In this document: piece by piece, positions 44,567 through 56,352 of the stretch
How positions within the stretch are numbered: the stretch's first letter is position 1
How the letters are laid out: every line of letters begins with the position of its first letter
Assembly: GCF_032884065.1 (NCBI RefSeq)
Contig: NC_088872.1
Location: forward strand, 7,310,186 to 7,374,185
Direction: 5' to 3'
DNA length: 64,000 bases
Origin: Artemia franciscana
Lineage: Eukaryota > Arthropoda > Branchiopoda > Anostraca > Artemiidae
Translations under genes and position numbers: made by a program
Notes under the pieces: model-generated
Databases searched by the model: none
Seen by the model: only the letters and a program-made list of their open reading frames with translations
What the model was told of the DNA's origin: nothing

Positions 44567-47435
44567 TTATTTCAAAGGGGATATCCGGATGGGACGATTC
44601 CAAATTTTTCGCCCATTGAGCCGCAATGCTCTTCCAACGTCAGCAGGCGAATCAAAACAAACTCTTGCCTCGTCTGACGCGAAACCATCGTCTGAAAATT
44701 TTCGGGCAATTTGTTCCTTTCTCAGCCCAAATTCATCAAAAAACAACAAAATGTCTTCAATTCCAGCTTTATATGGTATATTTTGAAGGCAAACAACACA
44801 ACGAGGGTCGGTAAAATTCGGTGGCTTAGCATCCATAAATTGTTCTGGTGGGAAAAGTGGTCTTGGTTCAAGACCTCTAGGATCCATTGGTCTGAAGGGT
44901 CGGCTGTTCGACAATAGAGAAGGACGCATTCTTGGTTCTTGCCCTCTTAGGCCTCCTGGAAAACCAGGACCCGGCTGACGGGGGTAAATACCTAGTAGAG
45001 AGGGTCTTGCCCGTAAAGATGGATGTAAAGGCCCTCTTGAGCCAAGAAGAGATCTCTCTGGCTGTTTTGGTGGCTCAATAACATTTTGTTTTGGTTCTTC
45101 TACTATGGGTTTATTTTCTTCAATTTCTTCTTCTTTAGTTGCCCCCACAATTTCTTCATTTTCGTCAGAGGGCTCTGTCTCTTCAACTTCCATGTCAACA
45201 TCACCAATGGAATCGGCAATTTGTGGAACATAAGTTGCGGCTTTTTTCCTGGAAATAGTTGATACTTCAATCGTATTTAGACCCATCATGCTGCCATTTT
45301 TGGCAGTAGCCTTTTCTGCGTCTTCGGGATTTTGAAACTCAATGATTGCATCACCAGAAGGATCGTTTGAGCTGTCAAGCAGAAAATGTATCCGAACCGG
45401 GAAAACACCGGCGTCAGAGAAAAAATCAAGAATATCACGCTCGGTGACTGTTGGTGGAAGTCCCTTGACGAAAGTTGTCTCACTTGCAGGACCCTTTGGC
45501 TTTGTTTCATCTATAGTAGGCTTGGCAGTGTCACGAATCTTGGATTTAAAGTATTCTTCGACAGGGGCAAGCGCGACTGGAACAACCTTATCATCAAATA
45601 ATACGCCACTGTAAAGGAGTTCACGGGCCTTTTCTGCTTCCTGTAAAGTTGAGAAGCGAACGTATCCAATAAGACAATTTGGATAATTGGGTGTAACCAG
45701 CTCTGCAGACACATCCAAGATGTCAAAGCCACTGAGAGCCACTTTCAAGCTTTCAACAGTAGCATCATTTGGCAAATTTCTGACACAAAAACAGCTATCA
45801 TAAAGCATTTCACGATGGAACTTGTTCGGTTGATAATCATCAATCGCCTGGTCGAATTCTTTGGTTGATGCATCGCTCAAAATAACTGTATCGTCTAGTG
45901 ACGTGTTCAAAGCCTTCATTTTGTCACTGACAGAATCAAAGCGGACGTAGGCAATACTGGCCAACTGGCCATCAAGGGCTGATATCAACCGAATATTATC
46001 GGCTTTTATGTAAATCCCCCGAAAGAACGAACGAATAGCTTTGTACGTCAAACGTGGAAATCTGCCAAACACTCTTATTACAGTACTCGCTTGAGTTGGT
46101 TTTGCTTCGCTTTCTTTTCTCTCAGACTGCGCCCATGTTTTTTTCGTGTCAGAACCATTCTGTGGAAAAGGTTGAAATTCATTAGCACCGAAATTTGGTG
46201 CCAGTTGTAGCAATGGCACTTTAGGAGATGGAATTTTCGCCACATCTGGCACTTCTTGTTCAAGTGGACTAAATCTAGTTTTAGTCTCTCTAATCGTGGT
46301 AGATTTGTCCACGTAAGGGACCTGGGACTCAAGTGGACTAAATCTACTTTTAGCCTCCCTAACCATGGATACTTTTTCATTTGAAGGCATACCAGGACCA
46401 TCTCTTTGTGGTGCACGGTCTTTTGGAGCTTGCTTCAATAAAGGCTGAGCTTTGTCTTGCTCACGAACAGGTGCAGTATCTTCTTGCTTAGGTGGTGCCG
46501 GTGATGGGATTGGTGCAGCTATGGTGTCTTTTCGATAGGTACCATCTCGATACTTGACATCCTTTTCAAAGCTTTCCTTACGTTTATCCCTCCCGAACTC
46601 GTCTAAGTCTCTTTTCCTCTGTGCAGGAGAAGTTCTTCTGTGTCGCCTGTCCCTAGATCTTGATCTTGAGCGCCTGTCTCTGCTTCGGCTTCTGTCCCAC
46701 CGCCGACGATCACGCCTTTCCTTTGAACGGCTCCTTTTTTTATCACGGTCGGGCGATGATTTAGACTTTGGACCGTAACGATAACGATCTCTCTCTTCCT
46801 CTTCCTCAGGTTTGCCCTTTTCTTCAGCAGCTTTTCTTTCTCTAATCATCGAGGACTTAGGGGCTGAAGCTATTTCAACTTCAGGTTTGGTTAAAGCTGG
46901 CCTGCTTGGTGGTGCTTGTGGTAACGGTGGCTGGGCATTAGGCGTCGCAGTCATTGGTGAAATTCTTTGTTGTTGTTGTTGTTGAGGGGCTCCAGTAGCT
47001 GTTGGAGCAAATCCAAAGGCTGCTAAGCTTTCATTTGACATTGCAGCAGCATTAGTTGTTGGTTTTTCCTGTTTTAACGCAGCAGTTTGAGCGAAGGCAG
47101 CCGCTTGAAAAAGTGCAGCATAGGTTGCAGCCAACTGCGGATTCTGCAACGCGGACAGTAGGCCAGCAGGATCAAGGGGCATTCCCAACAAAGGATTTGC
47201 AATAGGCATAGTTGGCAGAGGACCCATACCACCCATATTAGGAATTGGCATAGATGACATAGGTGTGGGCTGAGTTGGAGTCGGTTTTGGTGGAATTGGA
47301 GCCACTGGATGACCGCTTCTTGTTTGCTCAATAACTCGCTGCATCTCTGCTCTTGAGCTTAAGAGAAGACGGACTGAAGCGTCTTGTAGTCTCTCTCCAT
47401 TTAACGCCATAGCTTGTCGGGCATCTTCGTCTGAG
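44567..47435 (-). CDS. RBM12: RBM12-like RNA-binding protein, large terminal exon
   Basis: The acceptor TTTTCTTCTAG (47446-47436) starts the exon one base before TCA-GAC; a second AG at 47432-47431 is possible. The frame runs to a stop at 44569-44567, 947 codons from the first internal ATG (47410). It begins inside RRM1 (SDEDARQAM...LLLSSRAEMQ, as in RBM12). Next come a Pro/Ala-rich linker with Q6 (about 35-175), an Arg/Ser-Asp region (about 220-262), RRM2 (443-525), RRM3 (540-613), RRM4 (644-718), an acidic stretch (735-775), a Pro/Gly/Arg region (785-865) and RRM5 (870-945). The five-RRM order matches RBM12, a nuclear RNA-binding protein. Exon 1 with the RRM1 start was not found. RBM12 versus RBM12B is not settled. 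Confidence 0.8.
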
Positions 47436-47800
47436 CTAGAAGAAAATCAACAAGTTTTACACCCATAGCAAAATTATTTTATTAAAAATTATTTTGCAAG
47501 CTTCACGCAAATAATTTCCTTCTGATTCGAACACACTTTAATAGTTATTGATTAGCACTGAAATTTTGAACTTACTTATTCATGAACTTACTTATTATTT
47601 TTCATTGACAGGGCAGGAAGGGAGGAAACACTAACACTAATTGTGAAAGATACAGTGAAACTAAACTTAACTTGATTTCATCCCCTCCACTTTTACGTTC
47701 ATAAATAGTTTTCATTCGACTCTTATTAGTTGACTTATTCGAGCAGAGCAAGCGAAAAAATGTCTATTTACTTGCTTCAGGAACGGAACCCCTTACTTAC

Positions 47801-47904
47801 TTTACATTAGTAACAAAACACATTGAGTAGTTGATTGACCTTTTAGGAGAATTGTATGCTAATGCATCAACAGCCTTAAGCGCTTTTACTTTGTTAGGAA
47901 CTTG
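47801..47904 (-). CDS. Candidate preceding exon of the RBM12-like gene
   Basis: The 104 bases lie between a strong acceptor (CTCCTTTTTCTATATTACCGCAG) and a consensus donor (AAA followed by GTAAGT). Only one frame is open (QVPNKVKALKAVDALAYNSP...MCFVTNV). It ends in phase 2, exactly the phase needed to join the exon at 47435 across a 364-base intron; the join would read FVTNVNSDEDAR. Against it, the sequence lacks the GGVHI..G block expected before DEDAR in RBM12, so it may be a decoy or belong to something else. Confidence 0.35.
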
Positions 47905-48934
47905 CTGCGGTAATATAGAAAAAGGAGTGAATTTTAGATTTCCAAACTTTGCTATAGAATATTCATCGTTTTGTATTCTTTTGAGGGTACAAGACTAACA
48001 CAGGGGGTAAAAGAGTAGGTTTTTAGATATCCCTAGAAAGAGCTGTATAAAGAGACGCAAAATTTTCTTTTCATTTTATCCATAAAAAAATAAACAAGGC
48101 TCTTTTTTTGGGGGACCATTCCCAACGAAGACCTGGGTAGGCTCCTTCTATGCTATTAATATTGGCACTAGTGGTGTTTTAGTTATACGTTCGTTATTGA
48201 TTGTCTGCAACAAATTTGCATTATAATTTAGATAATTATTCATGCCTTTAATAAAATTGTAAAACTACCGACACTTTAAAGGCTCATGAATAATTTAAAT
48301 GTCAATACTTTAAAGGCTGATTTTTTCTGAAAAAAAGAATCTGTGTCTTTATCCCTTTTTGATAGTTTTTTCCGTAACCTGCTAATCGATATTCTACTGA
48401 CGAATTCGTTGTACTTTAATCTTTTGTCGTAGATGACTCAGCAATAATTTTGAGGATCCTCCGAGCATTATCTAATGTAAGGAAATACATGCCAAGCAAT
48501 GTCATTGATACTTGTATAATCAACTCTATTCCAATCTAGCCTCGACGTAATTCGATTTTTCTCCCGATTAGGCCTAGTAGTGAAGATGAGTTCTAATCTT
48601 CGTAGAAACTTCCACAATGTCCTGTTACTAAAACTGTTTCCAACATTTTCGCAGCATTTAGTACACACTGTTATAGGGATTGTCCGCTAGATCTGTGTCA
48701 AAATTGAATTGGCTAAATACAAATTCTTTTTCAGCCCCTTCATTTTTTTGTGTGTCGCAATGTAGTTCTAAATAATATTCGAAATCAAAGGGTTGAAAAT
48801 ACACTGTTTCTGTTTGTCTACCAGATTGTCATCATTGTTTAATTGTGTTTTCTTATTATTTTACATATATTCTTTATTATTTTTCAATAAAGGCTGAGTA
48901 TCAAAATCCAGCATATTCAAATATTGCAATAAAA
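47905..48934. other. Upstream of the RBM12-like exons
   Basis: No exon resembling the start of RBM12 RRM1 was found on the - strand. Open frame 48468-48668 has no recognisable domain. Nothing else was seen. Confidence 0.4.
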
Positions 48935-49115
48935 TTACTACTAACAACTCGCTGGAGGACCAAGCCCCCTAAAACCAACACAGCTGCGCAAGTTATAGAA
49001 AGCTTCCACCTCAACCTATAGAAAGCTTCGACCGCAACCTATAGAAAGCTTCATTCTTTACCCCCTCTCACGAAGCTCCAATTTCCTTTAATATCTTTCC
49101 TTATGACCTCTTCCC
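48935..49115 (-). mobile_element. LINE 3' fragment, (TAG)n-tail family
   Basis: On the + strand it reads tactactaacaactcgctgg, the reverse complement of the tail, then aaccaacacagctgcgca and the ctctcacgaagctccaattt block shared with the 63.7-kb and 14.4-kb copies. Inside, caacctatagaaagcttc is repeated three times (48995-49051), an expansion not in the other copies. Confidence 0.7.
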
Positions 49116-49299
49116 ACCCTCTTCGGATACCTTATTTTTATAGTTTATAATTATATATAATCTTGTAATGAATCAGAGCAGACAAGAGATGGTCTAGTCC
49201 ACAACAAGTGTTACTCAACTACATATCGGAAAAGTAATTCGTGCATTTATTAGGTTCAATGATAACGTTTTAGTTTTGAATTACTCAAAAAGTTCAGAA

Positions 49300-49780
49300 A
49301 TTGAAAATGGAAAGATATCTTATTGACAGAAATTTTGACGCGGCAATTAATTTTACAAGTTACTTAACTGTGAAAAAGGGCGCAACTGTCTTGCCGAAAA
49401 GCAAAACAAATCAAAATTACATATTAAAATTCAGATTATTTTTATATATGACAACATTGTCGTTGTTGCAAAATAGAAAGACTGCTATAAAAATCCCAGA
49501 ATCCATTAATTTGAAAAATTGTCTTTCGCTCAAATTTTTCAAATTATGTTATATCAAATTCAGGAATTTTGGGTCTTTTTTTTTAATTTTTTTTTATTTT
49601 GCGTGTGCGCTGAGTCTTTGAATGGTTGTAATGTAATATAGTGAATTTTTTTAGTATCTGCTCCATTTTTGTCTCTCCCCTGTTTTTTCCTGTCCATAGA
49701 GCCATACGGGGGAGTCTATGTTGCAGTGTTTTTGTTGTAAATTTATTGGTTGAATAAATTGATTGAATAAATAGAATTTA
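49300..49780 (+). mobile_element. LINE C-terminus and 3' UTR, decayed
   Basis: A frame includes KIPESINLKNCLSLKFFK, matching the 'iP.sIr...sL..FK' end of CR1/Jockey reverse transcriptases, and stops at 49621. The 3' UTR ends with ttgaataaattgattgaata repeats at 49760, a common LINE tail type. The rest of the frame is too decayed to align by eye. Confidence 0.45.
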
Positions 49781-51090
49781 AAACTATATAGGGCAGTCGT
49801 GCATTTGTAAATGCAAAAAACAAACAGGCAATGGAAAAGAGTAAATCAGATATTGGGTGTCGAGTACACGCCACGAGCATGCGCTGCAAGCGCCAAAAGA
49901 GAAACATGTAGGAGCCGAGCCATTGGGAGAGAGGAGGCTCTAGACTACTATCCTGAAACTTAACAGTTTGCTCTCAATTATTTTCAAAAACTGCTATCTA
50001 GGGCATCATCTAGGATGCTGCTCAGGACTATCTTGATTTGATGGAACAATTTCACAAGTTAGACACGTACTGAGACAAAACTAACTCTAATTTTCCCAAG
50101 ACCACCTAGGGGGTTCCGTAGCGGGAAGCAGCCCCACCCCCATAATGGCTTTATTCGTGATTTCACCTTATTAATCGTGATTTTCACCTTATTTAAACTT
50201 TTACTTAACTTGAAAGAGTCTGTAAAATCAAAATTAATTTAAGAGGACCAAATCGCTCTCTTTTTTTATAGCCCCTTGTATCCCCCTCCCTACATATCTG
50301 ATCCACAGTATTGTAGGTGTCTTAATTTTAATTATAGCTTTTTATACAATTAAACGGATCAATAAAATTGAATTTTGTTGAAGGGAATAAAATGTTTCTC
50401 CTTTTTAGAACACCTTGCACTATTTGTGATGATAATAGAACCCTTTTTTGTAATTAATTACTTTCTAATTAGTCAAATAAATAAATTATTAAATTAACTA
50501 CAATCAACTAAAGGGCGATTAATCAAAAGTTATAGATTTAACCTTGGTCACAATATGAAGTGTTTTCACTTTACGCTTAAGGCATTTTAAACTAATTAGA
50601 ATACTGGCGGTTTTAAAAAAGTACAGTTAAAAAAATTGACAGTTTTTAAAAGACGATTATAAAAGAGTAGCCTACAGGAATCTAGATTCATAATTAAATT
50701 CTAGTTTCCTAGGTTTTCATTAAAACATGGTAAGAAATTACAACCTAGAAAAAAAATACTGCATGAATATATTCTAATTCTTGTTTCCTATTTAATAATA
50801 ATAAAAATAATCTAGAGACGAAAATTTCATTAGAGACTTTAGTGGAATTGCCAAGTCTTCCTTACAGTCTAGAAAAAAAAATTTAGTGACACTTCTAAAT
50901 ATTTACGTTTTCCATTTAAAAGTTAATAAACAGCTTAGAGAAGAAAGTTTTCAATAAAATTTACAAAATCTCAAGTCTTCCATTTAACATTAACAAAAAA
51001 TAGCGATTAACAAAAAAATAGAGGATAATTTTCAGTTGCAACTATGTTGCAAGAATGAAACTGACATTTCAGAATTAAAATGAAGGAATT

Positions 51091-51091
<1 letters not shown>
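49781..51091. other. Spacer
   Basis: AT-rich. A G/C block at 50105-50145 resembles a MITE end but is unpaired. No gene was seen. Confidence 0.45.

Positions 51092-51175
<84 letters not shown>
51092..51175. repeat. Poly(A) tract, 84 bases
   Basis: An uninterrupted run of 84 A from 51092 to 51175, by far the longest in the window. It may be a retroposon tail, but no recognisable body precedes it. Confidence 0.95.
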
Positions 51176-51176
<1 letters not shown>

Positions 51177-52469
51177 GGCGGTCAAAATAAGAGCTCTCAA
51201 GTTAAAACCCGATTAAGTCCTAATCGAAGTAAATTACTCGGATTCCGAGTAGTCCATGCTCTCGAAATAAATCCAAATATTTATAAGAAAATTTAACGCG
51301 AATCAAGATTACAGAGATTATTGTGAAAAATTCAACTTTAAAGAGAACGTCAAAATTAAAGTTAACAAAACCGGATATTCTCTTTGTAAAATTTGGAAAC
51401 CCACTCTAAACTTCCAGAACACTAAATGATATTTAAGGGCTTGACAGATGAATCGTTTTTCAAATTAAAAATGACCGTATTTATTAAATAAGGGCATATT
51501 TTACGTCAGTCTCTAACGTAGCATTTCTTCCTAGGTTAGCCGTCAGTTTAAGCGTTTTATTAGATCGACTTTTCAGGTACAGAAATTTTCTTAGCGAATT
51601 GGAATATTAACATTTACATGCCACCTTATTTTATAAGCCAATTGATGGGTTAGCCAAGCAATTTGTCTTTGTAGAGTATTCAAGCTTTAAAAATTAAAAT
51701 GGTTTGCCTTGAATATCTTGTATATTCTAGAAAAAAGCCAGCTAATCATTCGCATATGTACACCCTAAAGGAGAATGTTCAGCGCTTTACTGAAAAAACA
51801 GTTCTTCCCTTCAAAAATATCTCTAGGAACGGTACTAATAGATAGCGCCATCTGAAACATCGGCTGGCCTATGAACTATATAGAGGCCTTAAACGTATAG
51901 ATCAGCATACAGTGATCAAATTATGCAGTTAAATTGAGGCCTAAGTTAACCTCATTTGCTAATGTTTTGTTGTTTATAAGTTTTTCTTCCTAAAGTTGGA
52001 GAGGGAGGGAGGATGCAAAGAAAATTATCTATACTAAAAGACAATGCTGTTAGGAAAAGTAGCTTTTATGCAGGTTTTTCTGTTTCGACGCATTCGACAT
52101 ATCCATCGATGAAGACTTAAAACGTGAGTTTCCTTAACCATTTGTTTTCGCTCAGAACTCAATATTAACCATTATTATTTATTATTTACAAAAAGGCAGT
52201 TTCAAACGACATTTGCTCAAAATTTACTTTTTTTGTAAGAAATTTGTATAGAAGCCACCATAAATGTAAATAGAGAAAGGGAAGGACAAACCTCCCAAAA
52301 AAGTTGCTAGAGAGACGTGCCTGTTAGTGTTCAGGGAAGTTCGAGAAGGACAAGGGACAGAGGTTTCATGACTCCCACCTCCCTTAAAAATGTCATATTT
52401 TTCTCCGAAAATTAAAATTTTTAAACGGAAAATTAAAAATTTATTCCCGTATATATTTCTTCTAGGGGG
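51176..52469. other. Spacer
   Basis: No gene, domain or repeat family was recognised. Confidence 0.45.
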
Positions 52470-52980
52470 AAGGGCAGGAATCCCGGATCACACCTCCCTC
52501 TCTCCTGTCCTTAATACCTGCAATCACATAGTCTTCTGAGGAAAGAAACGATAAACAGCTCCTATATCATGTTTTATTAAGAGCTATGAGGACCTTTATC
52601 TATTTGTTTTCTTGCCATTTACTTGATGTATTAAAAAAAACGCCTTTCTGCCTTCTTAAACCTACAAGCAGTGCCTCAAAAACTAAATTTTGGAAATCTT
52701 TCTTTGTGAAGGTATCTAAACAGTTAAATTTTGTCCTAAGGGGAGGAAGAGGACGTTCCAGATCAGCAGTTCCCTCTCCCCTGTCCTCAATACCGGGAAT
52801 CATATAGTCTTCTGAGAAAAGAAACGATAAAAGGCTCCTATATCCTGCTTTATTAAGAGATCTGAGGACCTTTATTTATTTTTTTTTCTTGCCATTTGCT
52901 TGATGTACTAAAACATAGGTATTTCTGCCTTCTTAAGCCTATAAGTAGTGTCTAATCAAACACGCCTTAATTTTTGTCAG
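52470..52980. repeat. Tandem duplication, 275-bp period, two copies
   Basis: atagtcttctgag begins at 52529 and 52804. Both copies share aagaaacgataaa, cttgccatttncttgatgta and tttctgccttcttaa. The small open frames 52586-52807 (+) and 52600-52803 (-) overlap in it and are not genes. Confidence 0.85.
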
Positions 52981-53049
52981 TTTTAAATAACTTCTAGGTG
53001 AACTGAGAGTTGAAAAAACCGAAACGATTCAAACATTTTCGAGATCAAA

Positions 53050-54240
53050 CGGTTCGTCTTAACGAACTGGAAGTAAGGAGCGATCCGGCTAAATTATAAC
53101 CGAAACTCTAAAAAACAGGATTTTGACACCAATAGATTTTTCAAAACAATCGGCTTTTATGCTAATTTCAAATATATAAATTTCAATAAGTTTAGCTTTA
53201 CCCATCAAAGGTTACGAGTCTGAGAAAAATTTCCTTGTTTTCGAAAAAGGAGGAAACATCCCCTAAGAGTAACACCATCCGATTCAGCGTATCATAGAAC
53301 CCTACTGTAGAGGTTTCAAGCTCGAATCTGCAAAAATGTGGAATCTTGTATTTTTTTGCCAAAAAAAGATCACGGATGCGGGTTTATTTGTTTTTTTTTC
53401 AGGGGTGATCGTATCGAATCAGTGGTCCTAGAATATCGGAAGAGGGCTCATTCAGGCGGAAATCAAAAATTCTAGCGCATTTTTTCAGTGACCAAAAAAT
53501 GGAGGGCAACTAGGCCCCCTCCCCCGCGCCCTTTTTCCAAAATCATCCGATCAAAATTTTGAGATTGATATTTTGTTCATCATAGTTGAAAGGCCCAATA
53601 ACTATGCCCTTGGGTATAACATGAATCCCCCTCCCGCACAGCCCCAGGGGAAAGGTCTAAGTTATAAAATTTGCCCCTTGTTTACGCATAGTTTTTGTTA
53701 TTGAGATGCATGCATACCATTTCGGGTGGGGGGGGGGACAAATTTCTTCTGGAGGTTTTTCCATGGTGAGGGAATTTTCCTTGGAGTGAACTTGTCAGGG
53801 GAAAGTATATACTGCGGGAATCCGCCAGAATTCTTCTACAAAATTCTTTTTATATGTCTTGATTTCTCTTTTCCGTTTCAATTTTACGCGCGGCGTGGTA
53901 AAGAGTAATTGACCGGGGCAAATTTTCACCGGGATCGAATTGTCTAGAGGATATTTCTGTGGGGAGGGAGTTTTTCCATGGAGGTGGGGCCAGATTTCCC
54001 GGCATTATTTAAAAAAATCGGAAATTATATAAAAAAAACAAGTATTTTCAACTGAAAGTATGCAGCAACATGAAAACTTAAAACAAAGAAAAATTATTAC
54101 GTATATGAAGAGGATTGCCCCCTCCTCAACACGTCGCTCTTACGCTAAAGTTGGAGTTTTGTCCCAGTTCTCTAAGAATGATTCCTGAAACACAAGGGCC
54201 GTTTAATTAGAACAATAAGACTTTTTTTAAGTACTAAAAA
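53050..54240 (+). repeat. Dispersed repeat R1, longest copy
   Basis: It runs from ggaagtaaggagcgatccgg (53069) through tagaaccctactgtagaggt, ggtgatcgtatcgaatcagt, agggcaactaggccccctc and aggtctaagttataaaattt to the terminal gaaagtatgcagcaacatg / cccctcctcaacacgtcgct blocks and the gaacaataagac module. Copies a, b and c contain subsets in the same order. No long open frame, so it is probably a non-autonomous element. Confidence 0.7.
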
Positions 54241-54244
54241 ACTT

Positions 54245-54360
54245 TAGCGTAAAGAGCGAGGTGTTGAGGAGGGGACAACCCACTCCATATACGTAATAAT
54301 TTCAGTTCGTTATAAGTTTTAATGTTGCTCCTTATTTTCAGTTGAAAAAAACTTGTTTTT
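54245..54360 (-). repeat. Inverted partial R1 copy (foldback arm)
   Basis: ctttagcgtaaagagcgagg ... tacgtaataatttc ... aatgttgctccttattttcag is the reverse complement of 54041-54152. The two arms of about 115 bases face each other across about 87 bases, so this locus can fold into a long hairpin. Confidence 0.8.
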
Positions 54361-54669
54361 TTAATTTAATAAAAAAAAAGATAGACCAGAGAGTTCACAT
54401 AAAGAAGATTTACCACACTTATGGTTTCTGCTATATATCAACAAATTTCTAGCCGTCGATTCTGGAGGAAAAAAGAATCACTACAGCTCTAACTGACCGA
54501 GTCTCCTTATATTTCATAAAATATATCTCATAATCATAAAATATTTCAGATATTTGTTTAAGTAGAATTTACACTCACCCTGATTGATATTTTTTTTAAA
54601 CTAAAAGCCAGAATTGAAACAGAAAAATTGCTTGACTGAGTGATTCCGTCTAAGATACTGGTGTAATAG

Positions 54670-54865
54670 CAGAGGCGTTCCTAGGGTTGGTGGTGCCCGG
54701 AGAAAAATTAATTACAGCGCGCCCCTCCCGAACCAAAAACATATGCAAAGAAGCGGATTAAAGTGAAACATTTGATCATTGGGTGACCCCCTCACTGCTG
54801 CACCCTTCCCAACCACGGCGTCCTGGGTAGCTGTCCCGGTTGCTCTTCCCCTTTGAATGGCTCTG
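54670..54865. mobile_element. hAT-type MITE, 196 bp, decayed
   Basis: It begins CAGAGGCGTTCCTAGGG at 54670. The right end gaatggctctg (54855-54865) corresponds to a mutated GAACGCCTCTG. The flanking octamers TGTAATAG and CGTTTTAG agree at five of eight positions, consistent with an old 8-bp target duplication. The body is GC-rich relative to its flanks. Confidence 0.6.
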
Positions 54866-55047
54866 CGTTTTAGCAACAAATTCCCGAATATGTTGAAAAA
54901 CTCATTTCTTTGAAAAATGAAAAGCCGTTATTTATTCTTTCAATCAACTATTTTCTCCTTAAGCTCCTGCTGGGAATCTACGTTCAAGAATTGTCAATAA
55001 ATCAGTGAAGAAATACATTCTATAAGAAAGATTCAATTGCAGTTGCT

Positions 55048-55200
55048 CAAGGCCGTATCCAGGAGGGAGGTATGTTTGACCCCCCTCCCCAACAAAAAAA
55101 ATAAATTGTCCGACTCGCAAAAAACATGACAAAAATGAATATAAACACATTTTGATGCAGTTTTCACAATTTTTGTAAAACCCCCACTCCCCCCAAAAAA
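55048..55200 (+). repeat. Dispersed repeat R3, copy b
   Basis: It starts caaggccgtatccaggaggg, identical over 20 bases to copy a at 20254, and then shares the C-run/A-run/actcg order for about 100 bases. Confidence 0.65.
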
Positions 55201-56352
55201 ATCAAGGATACATTCTTGCAGTTACTGCTCGAGCCTGGCTTTTCAGGGGTAAAATTTGCTTTAATACAATAAATTTCTTCAGGGAATAAAGACTTGTGTA
55301 CATATCAAGAGAATTTGAAACTACACGCCTTCCTTTAAATACCGAGTTTCAAGCCCTTCTAGGGAAGCTTCACCAAAATGAAAACTACATACTTAGGGGC
55401 AAAAAATTTCACAGCGTTATGTATTTTAGGGGGTCATGACTCTTTTAAGATTTTCTAATAGCTATGCAAACAGTGTACCCTTCTTATTTTTTTTTATCAA
55501 CGGCATATCAGTCAAGTAGGCCAATATTAAGCTACTCAATGGATAAATAGTATGTTTTTTTTTTTCATTAGCATGATTTGCTGCTTTATTTTAAGACATC
55601 ACAAACCTAGCTTTGTTCAAAAGACGGGTTGTTAAAGACAATTTTTAGAAGTTAGATTTTGTTCAGTCGAAAAAAAAACGATTTCTTTTTTTATGAAAAA
55701 CTTCAGTTTGTATTTGGTTTCTGCATCCTCCATCTAATTTGAAATGGTTTTCTTCAAACTAAGCCTCAGAAACAGAGCCTCAACGATTTGTTGCAAAGCC
55801 TATAGTTGTACAGACTTCTTTAACAAGCCAAGTAGGATGCAGAATTTCCAGAGATTCGTAGCTTGTACTACTAATGAGCAGAACTATACATTTTTTGCAC
55901 AGGAAAACTAACCACACCTCACAGAAGAACAATAACTCAGGCATACAAGTAATCCGCCATCGTACACTTGTTACGATGACGTCATATTTCTCGTTCTTTC
56001 GTTTTAGTTTCAATTTTATATTTTTATCGTCAATGTGCATCTTCATCAAAGTTATTCTGCTGATTTTTCACGGTTTCGACTTATTCAGACTAGCTTATTT
56101 TTCTAGGATAAACACAAAATCGGTCTAGACACAAAACCACACATAATCACACTCATAAGCTCGATTTTTACTTAATAGATAATGTGTATTCATATAAAAG
56201 CAGTTAATCTTTTTGATCACACAGACTCTCACAAATGTATAGATTTTGTGAGGAATGAACTAGCTTATGCTGTTTCATGGAGCAAAATTAACCTACAACT
56301 TCACGAGAAGAAGACGAACAAATACAATAGTGCGAGATGTAGAAGTTGTTAA
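55201..56352. other. Spacer
   Basis: Overlapping open frames on both strands at 55780-56128 have no recognisable domain. Nothing else was supported. Confidence 0.45.

Noticed and set aside
44589-47331. Several 60-110-codon frames on both strands over the RBM12-like exon
   Set aside because: They are shadows of the 947-codon frame.
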